From NCBI GenBank assembly GCA_028244835.1, contig JAOKBJ010000002.1, positions 138,942-202,941 of the forward strand: a stretch of DNA of 64,000 bases. Reading direction: 5' to 3'. Position numbers and translations under genes: made by a program. This document shows positions 55,525-64,000 of the stretch, in pieces; the first letter of the stretch is position 1; every line of letters starts with the position of its first letter. The notes beneath the pieces are model-generated. The model had not been told where the DNA came from, searched no databases, and saw nothing but the letters and a program-made list of their open reading frames with translations. Source of the stretch: Methylophilaceae bacterium (GTDB lineage Bacteria > Pseudomonadota > Gammaproteobacteria > Burkholderiales > Methylophilaceae).

Positions 55525-56307
55525 ATGCTTATTCATCCTCAAATAGACCCTATTGCCCTCCAATTAGGCCCTTTAAAGCTTCATTGGTATGGATTAATGT
55601 ATCTTTTTGCTTTTTTATCTTTTATTCAGCTTGGTAAAAAACAACTAAAAAGGACATGGTGGGGTGATCTTAATGAAAATATTCTTGATGACACTTTTTT
55701 CTATGGGGCTATAGGGGTTATTTTAGGTGGGCGGCTTGGTTATGTTTTATTTTATCAGCCCATATATTATTTATCTAACTTAGACCAAGTTTTTGCTTTT
55801 TGGCAAGGAGGGATGTCTTTTCATGGTGGGTTCTTAGGTGTCTTGATAAGTCTTATTTTTGTTGCGAAAAAACATCGTATTTCATGGTTAAGGCTAACAG
55901 ACTTTATAGCTCCACTAATTCCTATAGGTTTGGGCTTTGGAAGAATTGGAAATTTTATTAACCAAGAATTATGGGGTAGGCCTACAGATTTACCTTGGGG
56001 AATGGTTTTTCCTATTATTGATAAAATTTCAAGGCATCCTTCTCAACTCTATCAGGCCCTTTTTGAAGGTTTCTTTTTATTTTTAATACTTTACTTATAC
56101 TCAAACAAAAAAAGGCCGCTAGGAAATATTTCAGCATTGTTCTTAATTTTTTATGGGCTTTTTAGATTTATAGTAGAGTTTACTCGGGAGCCTGACAGCT
56201 TTTTAGGTCTTTTTTACCTCAACCTTTCTATGGGACAACTACTCACTATTCCAATGATTGGCATTGGTATTACAATGTATTTTTTAACAAAAAAAAATAG
56301 AGTTTAA
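55525..56307 (+). CDS. lgt: Prolipoprotein diacylglyceryl transferase
   Basis: Lgt transfers a diacylglyceryl group to the lipobox Cys of prolipoproteins in the inner membrane. The 260-residue protein has about seven helices. Family motifs are [14 protein letters not shown] (about 18-31), [19 protein letters not shown] and the Lgt signature [17 protein letters not shown], with the catalytic Arg and Glu. Its stop directly abuts the convergent ybdD gene with no spacer. Confidence 0.97.
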   Translation: MLIHPQIDPIALQLGPLKLHWYGLMYLFAFLSFIQLGKKQLKRTWWGDLNENILDDTFFYGAIGVILGGRLGYVLFYQPIYYLSNLDQVFAFWQGGMSFHGGFLGVLISLIFVAKKHRISWLRLTDFIAPLIPIGLGFGRIGNFINQELWGRPTDLPWGMVFPIIDKISRHPSQLYQALFEGFFLFLILYLYSNKKRPLGNISALFLIFYGLFRFIVEFTREPDSFLGLFYLNLSMGQLLTIPMIGIGITMYFLTKKNRV

Positions 56308-56490
56308 TTAACAACAGCGATTTATCTTATTCCATTTTTCCTGAAGTTGTTGCGAATAAAAATCTTTTCTACTTAAAGGCTCTGTTTTCAAATGAGTTTT
56401 GCATGGTATAAAATTTTTTAAATAAATTTCATATGCATCATCCCCACTTAATGTCCTTATAAACTTCCATATGATTTTAAGTCTACTCAA
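56308..56490 (-). CDS. ybdD: YbdD/YjiX-family small protein
   Basis: This 60-residue protein with charged helices, the conserved DDAYEIYLKNF (similar to the DYDNYVEHM region of E. coli YbdD) and a terminal RCC matches the YbdD/YjiX (DUF466) family. These proteins are always encoded after cstA-type pyruvate transporters and are thought to assist transport. It starts at TTG 56490, overlapping the cstA TGA (TTGA), so translation is coupled. It is slightly shorter than the E. coli homologue. Confidence 0.85.
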   Translation of the reverse strand: MSRLKIIWKFIRTLSGDDAYEIYLKNFIPCKTHLKTEPLSRKDFYSQQLQEKWNKINRCC

Positions 56491-58508
56491 TTGATCAATC
56501 CAGCCTGTTTATAATTTTTATTTAATAACAGCTTAACCACATCAAAAATAACCAGCCATAAAACTATCGTTAAAATTGCTGTAATCACAGCATCAAACCT
56601 AAGATTAAATATTAGTTGATTCATTATGCTGATTTTTTCTTCTGTTAGTAATCCTGAATTAACTTTTTCAGTCATGGCATTTGCACCGGCTAAAAACCCT
56701 ATCCTTACATCCTCACTAAAAATTTTTTGAAAAGCAGCAGTTGAAGTAATAATTGCTAGCCAAGCTAATGGCATTCCAGTAATCCATGCAAACTTAACTC
56801 TACCAGTGCGTATCAAAATTGCTGTGCCAACACTTAATGCAATTGCAGCCAGTATTTGATTGGAAATTCCAAATAGTGGCCATAAAATATTTACACCGCC
56901 GTTAGGATCAATAACCCCTATATATAAAAAATATCCCCAACATGAGACCACAATTGCGCTCGTTAGAATAGTTGAAGGAAGCCATGAGGTTCTTCCTAAT
57001 TTTGGATGAATATTTCCTAAAATATCTTGCAACATAAATCTTCCCACCCTTGTACCTGCATCTAATGTAGTTAAAATGAAAACTGCTTCAAACATAATTG
57101 CAAAGTGGTACCACATCGCTAAAAGATTTTTTCCAAAAGCATTTGCAAAAATACTTGCCATACCTACTGCTAAAGAAGGTGCTCCACCTGTTCTAGCAAA
57201 AAGGGTAGTCTCTCCAACATCTTTAGCAAGCTGCTCCATTTGATCTTGGGTCACAGGAAAGCCCCATGAGTTAATAGTTTGAATAACCATTGAAGGGTCG
57301 GATCCAACAATTCCGACAGGACTATTAATTGCAAAGAAAACGCCAGGCTCTAAAACGCAGGCTGCAACCATTGCCATAATTGCGACAAAAGATTCAAGGA
57401 GCATCCCTCCATAACCAATCATAGGAATATACTTCTCATTATCAATTAGCTTAGGTGTTGTTCCAGATGAAATTAATGCATGAAAACCAGAAATAGCACC
57501 ACAAGCTATCGTAATAAAAACAAATGGAAACAAGCTACCTCCAAAAATTGGTCCTGATCCATCAGCAAAATTAGTTATGGCTGGCATTTTGATATCTGGC
57601 TGTAAGATTGCAATAGCTATCGCAAGAAAAATAATAGTGCCTAACTTAACGAATGTTGATAAGTAGTCCCGTGGAGCTAATAGCATCCATACTGGTAAGA
57701 CAGCAGCAGCAAACCCATAAATAATAATAGACCATGCCAAAAATAAACCTCCATGATCAAAATAAACCCTCAATGTTTCAGATTTATCAATCTCACCACC
57801 AATATAAACGGCAAACAACAAAAGGGTTACGCCAATTGCAGTTGCCTCTAGCACACGCCCAGGTCTTATAAAGCGCATATAAAATCCAATAAGCATTGCA
57901 ATCGGAATAGTTGCTGCTACTGTTGATGTAGCCCATGGGCTATGTTTCATTGCGTTAACAACAACAAGGCCTAAAACGGATATTAATATAATCATTATTA
58001 CAAAAGTAGCTATTAAAGATGCAGTTCCTGCAAGATGGCCTAGTTCTTCTTTCGCCATTTGGCCTAAAGTTTTACCATTTCTTCTGACGGAAAAAAATAA
58101 AATGGTCATGTCTTGGACTGCGCCACCTAGAACAGCACCCACTAAAATCCATATCGTTCCTGGTAAATAACCAAATTGTGCCGCAAGTGTTGGGCCAACT
58201 AAAGGTCCTGGTCCTGCGATTGCTGCAAAATGAGTTCCGAAGACAATCCACTTATTTGTTGGGATAAAGTCCCGCCCATTATTATTTTTTACAGCAGGTG
58301 TCTCTTTAAACTCATCCAAAACCAATACTTTTGCAGCGATCCAGGCACCATAAAACCTGTATGCGACAAGATAAATACATACAGCAGCTGTAATAAACCA
58401 CAATGCATTAATAGATTCATCACGACTAAGTGCTATTGTCGAAAAAGCAACTGCGCCTAATACAGATAAAAATATCCAGATTAATTTTGTTTTAATTAAC
58501 TTAAGCAT
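56487..58508 (-). CDS. cstA: CstA-family pyruvate/peptide transporter
   Basis: This 673-residue polytopic inner-membrane protein of the carbon-starvation (CstA/BtsT) family takes up pyruvate by proton symport (shown in E. coli). The CstA motif FGTHFAAIAGPGPLVGPTLAAQ is at about 89-110, followed by GAISGFHALISSGTTPKLI and LDAGTRVGRFMLQDILG. About sixteen to eighteen helices are expected. The downstream ybdD completes the usual pair. Pyruvate uptake could supplement one-carbon metabolism. Confidence 0.93.
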   Translation of the reverse strand: MLKLIKTKLIWIFLSVLGAVAFSTIALSRDESINALWFITAAVCIYLVAYRFYGAWIAAKVLVLDEFKETPAVKNNNGRDFIPTNKWIVFGTHFAAIAGPGPLVGPTLAAQFGYLPGTIWILVGAVLGGAVQDMTILFFSVRRNGKTLGQMAKEELGHLAGTASLIATFVIMIILISVLGLVVVNAMKHSPWATSTVAATIPIAMLIGFYMRFIRPGRVLEATAIGVTLLLFAVYIGGEIDKSETLRVYFDHGGLFLAWSIIIYGFAAAVLPVWMLLAPRDYLSTFVKLGTIIFLAIAIAILQPDIKMPAITNFADGSGPIFGGSLFPFVFITIACGAISGFHALISSGTTPKLIDNEKYIPMIGYGGMLLESFVAIMAMVAACVLEPGVFFAINSPVGIVGSDPSMVIQTINSWGFPVTQDQMEQLAKDVGETTLFARTGGAPSLAVGMASIFANAFGKNLLAMWYHFAIMFEAVFILTTLDAGTRVGRFMLQDILGNIHPKLGRTSWLPSTILTSAIVVSCWGYFLYIGVIDPNGGVNILWPLFGISNQILAAIALSVGTAILIRTGRVKFAWITGMPLAWLAIITSTAAFQKIFSEDVRIGFLAGANAMTEKVNSGLLTEEKISIMNQLIFNLRFDAVITAILTIVLWLVIFDVVKLLLNKNYKQAGLIN

Positions 58509-58511
58509 AAA

Positions 58512-59201
58512 TTAGAAATATATTCTCATATTAATTTTCTCAGGGTCTTTTGGAACGAACTGAGCAATATTATCAACTATTCTTTGAGTTGACCATAGTA
58601 CAGATATAGAATCTAAAATATCATCATCTAATACCTGATTTTTTTTATATTTATTTCGCACTGATTCAAAAGAAAAGTTAGGAAAAAATTTTTGTATCAA
58701 CTTAATTCTAATCTCTTTTCCAATATCAGTTTTCTTACTTGCTTCAATTAAATTCATATCGTTCATTGCCATAAAACTTAATTCTGGATGTACCTCAAAT
58801 ACTCCCAACTTACTGATTGAATTATTTTCTAAGAATGTTTGTGCTTCTATAATTTTAGGGAATAAATTCCATGATTGCTTTGAGATACGTTTTCCACATT
58901 CTTTAAAATTTACATCGCAAGCATCGATATAGTTTTTAGCCATTAATGCATTTAAAGTTGGTGGTGAAAATATGGTGCATGCTCTTTTTTTAAGCAAACC
59001 CCTTGCTTCAATTTCGGCTAGCCTTTTACCTGAATGAGATAGCTGCAATGGAATATCTATACCAATATGAGACAAGTTACTTTGTTTTAAATAATCATCA
59101 TTTAAATTTTCAATAATTTGAAAACTTAATAATTGGTTATCTAAAATTTTCGTTGTTATCCATCCAGCTCTGCATCCATCTATACCAATTACAGTCGACA
59201 T
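58512..59201 (-). CDS. DUF429 family protein
   Basis: This 229-residue protein starts STVIGIDGCRAGWITTKI, the DUF429 signature with an RNase H-like first strand and acidic residue. It continues with HIGIDIPLQLSH, a conserved KRACTIFSPPTLNAL-like segment and a C-terminal DDDILDSISVLWS. The family is predicted to be a nuclease-like fold of unknown function. It is 3 bases before cstA in transcription order and is probably cotranscribed with it. Confidence 0.82.
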   Translation of the reverse strand: MSTVIGIDGCRAGWITTKILDNQLLSFQIIENLNDDYLKQSNLSHIGIDIPLQLSHSGKRLAEIEARGLLKKRACTIFSPPTLNALMAKNYIDACDVNFKECGKRISKQSWNLFPKIIEAQTFLENNSISKLGVFEVHPELSFMAMNDMNLIEASKKTDIGKEIRIKLIQKFFPNFSFESVRNKYKKNQVLDDDILDSISVLWSTQRIVDNIAQFVPKDPEKINMRIYF

Positions 59202-59271
59202 TCTTTGTTATACTTTCACTTTATTAAAAATTATTCTGGATTTCATTGATGCTTTATAAGTATTAAATATT

Positions 59272-60474
59272 ATGTTAAATAAAAAAATAATATTAGGTGT
59301 TACAGGAAGTATATCTGCTTACAAAGCTGCTGAGTTGATTCGTCTTTTAAAGAAACGTGGCGCTGATGTTCAAGTTGTTATGACTAAGTCTGCAAAAGAA
59401 TTTATTAGTCCGATCACCTTACAAGCTTTGTCAGGCAAGCCTGTATTAGAAAATATGTGGGAACCTACTGAAGGAAACGGTATGGAGCATATTAACCAAT
59501 CAAGAAAATCAGATCTTATTTTAGTGGTTCCAGCGTCAGCTAATTTTATTGCAAAATTAGCGCAGGGCTTAGCAGATGATTTGCTTTCTAATATTTGCTT
59601 AGCAAGAAATTGCCCTATTCTAATAGCCCCATCTATGAATAAAAATATGTGGGAAAATTCTTCTACACAAAGAAATATTTCCTTAGTAACACAAGATGGA
59701 GTAAATATTTCTGGGCCTGAGAATGGAGAGCAAGCTTGTGGAGAGGAGGGAATGGGTCGCCTTATAAATGAAAAAATGCTATTGCTCGATATTAATAAAT
59801 CCTTAAATTATCCCATTCTAAAAAATAAGAATATTCTCATTTCTTGCGGTGCTACTTTTGAAAAAATTGATGATGCTCGAGCTATTACAAATCTAAGTTC
59901 TGGAAAAATGGGATTAAGAATTGCGGATGAAGCCTATGCTTTAGGGGCAAATGTAACTATAATTTACGGACAAACTGAAAAACTTCCTCCCTCAGGTATA
60001 AATTGTATATACGCACCTAACCATTCATTGATGAATAAATATGTGAAAGAAAATGCAAAAAATAATGATATTTTTATCAGTGTAGCTGCAATTTCTGACT
60101 ATATTCCAAAAACTATTTCTGGAAAATTAAAAAAAGGTAATAATAAATTTTCATTAGAATTTCAACAAAGCTCCGATATACTTTTAGAAACAGCTTCTGA
60201 ATTTAATAATCTTTTCTGTGTTGGCTTTTCAGCCGAAAGTGAAAATATCATCAAGAATGCACAAGCCAAACTTAAAAATAAGAACTTAGATATGATAGTA
60301 GCTAACTCCATAAATGAATCTATGGGCCAAAATTCAGCTGAAATTTATATAATTGATAAAAACGAAGTAATTCATATTCCTAAAAAAGGTAAAGAAGAGT
60401 TAGCTTCAAACATTTTGCAACATATCTATAAATTAGAAAATAAGAGAGGTAGCACTCATGAGCATATCAATTGA
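59272..60474 (+). CDS. coaBC: Bifunctional phosphopantothenoylcysteine decarboxylase/synthetase
   Basis: CoaBC performs two steps of coenzyme A synthesis. The 400-residue protein has an N-terminal CoaC flavoprotein domain ([23 protein letters not shown], catalytic His in [33 protein letters not shown] and the PSMNKNMW loop). The CoaB synthetase domain is from about 185, with [25 protein letters not shown] and [10 protein letters not shown]. It overlaps dut by 17 bases. The coaBC-dut order is widely conserved. Confidence 0.97.
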   Translation: MLNKKIILGVTGSISAYKAAELIRLLKKRGADVQVVMTKSAKEFISPITLQALSGKPVLENMWEPTEGNGMEHINQSRKSDLILVVPASANFIAKLAQGLADDLLSNICLARNCPILIAPSMNKNMWENSSTQRNISLVTQDGVNISGPENGEQACGEEGMGRLINEKMLLLDINKSLNYPILKNKNILISCGATFEKIDDARAITNLSSGKMGLRIADEAYALGANVTIIYGQTEKLPPSGINCIYAPNHSLMNKYVKENAKNNDIFISVAAISDYIPKTISGKLKKGNNKFSLEFQQSSDILLETASEFNNLFCVGFSAESENIIKNAQAKLKNKNLDMIVANSINESMGQNSAEIYIIDKNEVIHIPKKGKEELASNILQHIYKLENKRGSTHEHIN

Positions 60475-60910
60475 CTATAAAGTTCTTAATCCCTTAGTTA
60501 AAGATCATTTACCTAGTTATGCATCTAAAGGTTCAGCAGGTTTAGATCTAAGGGCTTGTATAGAGCATGTCCAAACACTAAATCCAGGTGAAACATTCTT
60601 GATTCCAACTGGAATATCCATCTATATTAAAGATCCTAATTATGCAGCAGTAATTTTACCTCGCTCAGGCTTGGGCCATAAGCATGGGATAGTACTTGGA
60701 AATCTAGTGGGTTTAATTGATTCTGATTACCAGGGTGAGTTATTAGTGTCTTGCTGGAATCGAAGTGAAAATGCTTTCTTAATAAATCCTTTAGAAAGAA
60801 TAGCTCAATTAGTTATTTTACCTGTGATACAAGCAAACTTTAATAAAGTTGAACAATTTCCAGAAACTGAGCGAGGTGAAGGTGGCTTTGGTAGCACTGG
60901 TAAAACTTAA
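60458..60910 (+). CDS. dut: dUTP pyrophosphatase
   Basis: Dut hydrolyses dUTP to dUMP, keeping uracil out of DNA and feeding dTMP synthesis. The 150-residue trimeric-type protein has all five motifs: [49 protein letters not shown] and the C-terminal [11 protein letters not shown]. It is normal in length and overlaps the end of coaBC. Its stop codon lies inside the left arm of a 12-bp inverted repeat. Confidence 0.98.
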   Translation: MSISIDYKVLNPLVKDHLPSYASKGSAGLDLRACIEHVQTLNPGETFLIPTGISIYIKDPNYAAVILPRSGLGHKHGIVLGNLVGLIDSDYQGELLVSCWNRSENAFLINPLERIAQLVILPVIQANFNKVEQFPETERGEGGFGSTGKT

Positions 60911-60963
60911 AAAAGACTTGTAAAGACAGGGGTTTATATGGTCTAATAGGCGTCTTTTTTAAG
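60906..60963. repeat. 12-bp inverted repeat enclosing a candidate rpmB promoter
   Basis: CTTAAAAAAGAC (60906-60917) and GTCTTTTTTAAG (60952-60963) are perfect reverse complements separated by 34 bases. Between them TTGTAA (60918-60923) and TCTAAT (60942-60947), with an 18-base spacer, could be the sigma70 promoter of rpmB-rpmG. The arms may serve as the dut terminator. Confidence 0.6.
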
Positions 60964-60984
60964 AATTTGTCTAAGGAATATGTC

Positions 60985-61221
60985 ATGGCTCGACTATGTG
61001 AAGTAACTGGGAAAAAGACTGTAACGGGAAACAATGTATCCCATGCGAATAATAGAACAAGGCGTCGTTTTCTTCCAAATTTACAGAATCGTAAAATTTG
61101 GGTTGAAAGTGAAAATCGTTGGATTTCAATGCGTATATCGGGTGCTGCTCTTAGGACAATAGATAAACTAGGAATTGATGCCGTAATTGCAAAAATGCGA
61201 GCAGAAGGGAAAAAGGTTTAA
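60985..61221 (+). CDS. rpmB: 50S ribosomal protein L28
   Basis: I start L28 at ATG 60985 ([15 protein letters not shown], 78 residues), with AAGGA upstream, rather than at the track start 60967. The body [19 protein letters not shown] and the C-terminal [19 protein letters not shown] are canonical. L28 is a large-subunit protein contacting 23S rRNA. It is paired with rpmG 4 bases downstream, as in most bacteria, and has no zinc cysteines. Confidence 0.98.
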   Translation: MARLCEVTGKKTVTGNNVSHANNRTRRRFLPNLQNRKIWVESENRWISMRISGAALRTIDKLGIDAVIAKMRAEGKKV

Positions 61222-61225
61222 GAAA

Positions 61226-61381
61226 ATGAGAGAGAAAATTAGATTAGACTCATCGGCAGGAACAGGGCACTTCTATACAACGACTAAAAATAAAAGAACA
61301 ACGCCTGATAAGATTGAGATTAAGAAATTTGATCCTACGATAAGAAAGCATGTTCTTTATAAAGAAAATAAAATTAAATAA
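61226..61381 (+). CDS. rpmG: 50S ribosomal protein L33
   Basis: The ATG at 61226 gives 51 residues, [24 protein letters not shown]..., with the family end [19 protein letters not shown]. The track start at 61187 lies inside rpmB. It is the zinc-free (C-minus) form normal for proteobacteria. Its last 8 bases overlap the convergent mscS-type gene. Confidence 0.98.
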   Translation: MREKIRLDSSAGTGHFYTTTKNKRTTPDKIEIKKFDPTIRKHVLYKENKIK

Positions 61382-62657
61382 TTTTTTTATCTTTATCTGA
61401 ATTAACAATCTCAACTGTTCTATATGGATACGGTATTTCAATATCGTGTTTCTGAAATTCAGTCCATATTTCGCGATAAATATCAGACTTTAACCCCCAA
61501 GAACCTTCTTCAGGATCGACAATGTAAAAAGATAGCATTAAGTCGATACCACTATCAGCAAATTTCATTAAAAATACTGACGGTGCTGGGTCATTTAAAA
61601 CCCGTGGCTCATTCTTTGCAGAATTTAATAAAATTTCAAATGCCTTATCTACAGAAGATTTATAACTAATCTGAACATCGATCGATATTCTAGATTTTCT
61701 ATCCGTTAGTGTATGGTTGATAATATTTTCAGATATTAAAGTCTCATTTGGAATAATTACTTCAATGCCATCAAGTTTGCGCAAAACAGTATATCTCGAC
61801 CTTATAAGAGTAACTACGCCGTAATGTTCGCCCACCATCAAAATATCGCCAATATGGATTGATTTATCAAGCAAAATAATAAAACCACAAACATAATTAC
61901 TAGCAATTTTTTGCATACCAAATGCTAAACCAACACCAAAAGCACCACCAAACACAGATAAAAATGTTAAATCTAGCCCGATTGATGACAAAGCAACTAC
62001 AACTGCGACTACATAAAGTGTTATTTTAAAAACTTTATTTAGCATTACTCTTGCATTCATATCTAATTGGTCTACCTTCATCAATCTATTTTCAATAAAT
62101 TGACCCAAGGTTACTGCAAAAAGCACAGCCAAGGCGGATCCAAATAGAATTTGAAATACTAAAAATAATGAAAAATTATTATCTCCAAAGCTGAATTGAA
62201 CTTGGTCAAGGGTTTCTCTGATTGGCGAGAGAAGTCCAAATAAATATAATGCGACTATCACCCATACTAATGAAGCAATTGTATTCTCCAAAGCGCGAAT
62301 CCATGGTCTAGGTTTTGTAAGATATCTAATAAAATAAACACCTAAACGAATTACAATAAGTGCATTTACAAGGCTAATAGCGATATGCAAAAATGGAGTT
62401 GTTTGGAAAGTGTCTAAATATATCTTTGAGAAGAAAAGAACAATTAAAATAATAATAGGTGAAATTATTCTATCTAAACCATCAACTGCCATTTTCCAAT
62501 TATTAACAGCTGAACCAACAACATAATTTTTAATAATTTGATTGAATGAAAAAGAAAGTCCTATTGCGACAAGAATTGCACATAGTTGCCATAAAGTAGG
62601 CGTAGATAATAAAAAATCTATATTAAAATTATTTTTAATAAATTCAAACTTATTCAT
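61374..62657 (-). CDS. MscS-family mechanosensitive ion channel
   Basis: This 427-residue inner-membrane channel has about five or six N-terminal helices and then the MscS core. The pore helix is [40 protein letters not shown] (about 233-272), followed by the beta domain [28 protein letters not shown] and an alpha/beta cytoplasmic domain. It protects against hypo-osmotic shock. It begins 7 bases after the mgtE stop codon and is probably cotranscribed with it. Confidence 0.92.
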   Translation of the reverse strand: MNKFEFIKNNFNIDFLLSTPTLWQLCAILVAIGLSFSFNQIIKNYVVGSAVNNWKMAVDGLDRIISPIIILIVLFFSKIYLDTFQTTPFLHIAISLVNALIVIRLGVYFIRYLTKPRPWIRALENTIASLVWVIVALYLFGLLSPIRETLDQVQFSFGDNNFSLFLVFQILFGSALAVLFAVTLGQFIENRLMKVDQLDMNARVMLNKVFKITLYVVAVVVALSSIGLDLTFLSVFGGAFGVGLAFGMQKIASNYVCGFIILLDKSIHIGDILMVGEHYGVVTLIRSRYTVLRKLDGIEVIIPNETLISENIINHTLTDRKSRISIDVQISYKSSVDKAFEILLNSAKNEPRVLNDPAPSVFLMKFADSGIDLMLSFYIVDPEEGSWGLKSDIYREIWTEFQKHDIEIPYPYRTVEIVNSDKDKKII

Positions 62658-62664
62658 AATTTTT

Positions 62665-64000
62665 CTACAATAAAACTAAAGTAGCCAATCCTAAAAATAT
62701 AAAGAAACCCCCACTATCTGTCATCGCAGTTATTAGAACACTTGACCCTACTGCCGGATCTTTGCCAAAGCGATTTAATACAAGAGGTATCATAACACCC
62801 ATTATTGCTGATAAAATTAAATTCAATATCATTGCAGCAGTCATTACGTATCCTAATTGTATATTGCCATAAAGTAAGTAGGCAAATACACCTAAAACAC
62901 TTCCCCATAGAATTCCATTTACTAATGCAACCCCAATTTCTTTAAACATAAGTAAGCGCAGGTTGCTAAATGTAACTTGGCTTAAGGCAAGTGCCCTTAC
63001 AATCATAGTTGTAGTTTGATTTCCAGAATTTCCACCAATACCTGCAATTATTGGCATTAGAGCAGCAAGTGCTACAACCTTTTCAATCGACCCCTCAAAA
63101 ATACCAATCACTCTTGATGCTATAAGTGCTGTAACTAAATTAATAGCTAGCCATGCCCAACGATTTTGAACTGATTTCCATATTGTAGAAAACATATCTT
63201 CTTCTCTTAAGCCAACCATAGATAATTTTTCATTTTCTGTTTCTTCACGAATATAGTCCATTACTGCATCAACAGTAAGTCTTCCAAGTAATTTACGTGA
63301 ATCATCAACAACTGGTGCTGTTACAAGATCATAACGCTCAAAAGCATTTGATGCCTCATTTGCAGTATCTTCAGGCTTAAAGACAACTGAATCTGTTGCC
63401 ATTACATCTTTTACTCTCGCATGAGAATCATTAACAATAATCCTTTCCAAAGGAAGAACTCCGACAATTGATCCAAAACGATCTACTACAAACAATTTAT
63501 CAGTATGATCGGGTAACTTATTTATCTTCCTAAGGTAGTTAAGGACAACTTCTAAAGTAATGTCATCACGAATTGTTGCAATATCGAAATCCATTAATGC
63601 ACCAACTGATTCGTCAGGATAAGATAACGCAGATTCTAATCTTTCCCTATTCTGAACATCTAAACTCTGAAGTAAGTCACTCAACACATCGTTGGGTAGA
63701 TCGTTAGCAATATCAGCTATTTCATCCGTGTCTAACTGTTCGGCAGCGGCCAATAGTTCAGTATTGTCCATATCAGCAATAAGTGTTTGCCTAACAACAT
63801 CAGAAACCTCAACAAGAATATCTCCATCATTTTCTGATTTCACTAACTCCCATATTGTCAATCGCCTATCTAAAGGAAGTGCCTCAAGAATGTCTGCAAT
63901 ATCTGATGGGTGAAGATTATTTAATAGATTTTGAAGAGATGTGAAGTTTTCTTTGTTTTCTAAATTCTTTATTAACTTACGCTCTATTGAATCTTCGGCA
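62665..64000 (-). CDS. mgtE: MgtE-family magnesium transporter, 5' end cut by the window edge
   Basis: The track starts this gene at an internal TTG (63861), but the frame stays open to the window edge and adds LQNLLNNLHPSDIADILEALPLDRR, the start of the cytoplasmic MgtE N domain, so the gene is partial here (over 440 codons seen). The N domain is followed by two CBS domains (about residues 120-240 from the track start) and a five-helix channel with GIGGNSGNQTTTMIVRALAL and the conserved pore-lining region. MgtE is a Mg2+-gated magnesium channel. Confidence 0.95.
   Translation of the reverse strand, partial: AEDSIERKLIKNLENKENFTSLQNLLNNLHPSDIADILEALPLDRRLTIWELVKSENDGDILVEVSDVVRQTLIADMDNTELLAAAEQLDTDEIADIANDLPNDVLSDLLQSLDVQNRERLESALSYPDESVGALMDFDIATIRDDITLEVVLNYLRKINKLPDHTDKLFVVDRFGSIVGVLPLERIIVNDSHARVKDVMATDSVVFKPEDTANEASNAFERYDLVTAPVVDDSRKLLGRLTVDAVMDYIREETENEKLSMVGLREEDMFSTIWKSVQNRWAWLAINLVTALIASRVIGIFEGSIEKVVALAALMPIIAGIGGNSGNQTTTMIVRALALSQVTFSNLRLLMFKEIGVALVNGILWGSVLGVFAYLLYGNIQLGYVMTAAMILNLILSAIMGVMIPLVLNRFGKDPAVGSSVLITAMTDSGGFFIFLGLATLVLL

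Overview
The window looks like a piece of a small, A+T-rich, strongly streamlined betaproteobacterial chromosome, most probably a planktonic methylotroph of the Methylophilaceae (OM43 / Methylopumilus-like). This rests on gene content and order rather than a database search. Evidence: a beta-type cox gene cluster with its usual small accessory genes (DUF2909, a 42-residue protein, SURF1, ctaA-ctaB); the dusB-fis-purH-purD run; DUF2244, DUF2782, DUF2322 and BPSS1780-type proteins typical of Betaproteobacteria; and a SoxYZ-like carrier of the kind linked to PQQ methanol dehydrogenases. I see no phage, transposon, integron, CRISPR array or rRNA. No gene-free stretch exceeds 300 bases (the largest are 28713-28968 and 18308-18534).

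Layout. 1-950: a PfkB kinase. 941-10724: respiration block on the minus strand (coxB with a fused cytochrome c domain, coxA, a 42-aa protein missing from the ORF track, ctaG, coxC, SURF1, a Sco-like CxxxC protein, ctaA, ctaB, a c5-like cytochrome, apaH), with two small plus-strand genes inside it (DUF2909 and a TlpA-like thioredoxin). 10855-18307: DUF2244, tRNA-Leu(CAA), queA, a secreted unknown, a short proS without its editing insertion, a holD-like gene, rimI, tsaB and a DinG-family helicase. 18535-24418: ctpA, coq7, a TPR/O-GlcNAc-transferase-like protein, DUF2322, a Sel1 protein and the SoxYZ-like carrier. 24420-33638: minus-strand genes including a TauE exporter, an RsuA-family pseudouridine synthase, a porin plus FMN-binding protein behind a Fur-box-like operator, OsmC, FKBP, dacB, bioA and an aldo/keto reductase. 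33669-38026: groES-groEL under a sigma70 promoter with a perfect CIRCE element, then uvrD. 38023-40074: BPSS1780-like, thrB, DUF2782. 40211-50721: polA, a CinA-N protein, then dusB-fis-purH-purD-tsaC-hemF-permease, tightly coupled. 50729-55470: DUF255 thioredoxin protein, hexose-phosphate mutarotase, ilvD. 55525-64000: lgt, cstA-ybdD, DUF429, coaBC-dut, rpmB-rpmG, mscS and mgtE, which runs off the right edge.

Compaction is extreme. Same-strand neighbours overlap by ATGA, TTGA or TAATG junctions. Several convergent pairs overlap at their 3' ends, and one divergent pair is only 22 bp apart. Nearly all genes are housekeeping or metabolic.

The observations I rate highest are: (1) a Fur-box-like operator and 18-bp tandem repeat over a strong promoter driving an outer-membrane barrel and a flavinylated periplasmic protein, with a perfect 12-bp inverted repeat in the second gene; (2) a prolyl-tRNA synthetase that has lost its editing domain; (3) cytochrome oxidase assembly without a canonical Sco in the cluster, with a CxxxC Sco-like protein lacking an obvious copper histidine and a nearby TlpA; (4) a terminator hairpin ending five bases before the thrB start codon. 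I found no clear new defence or mobile system.
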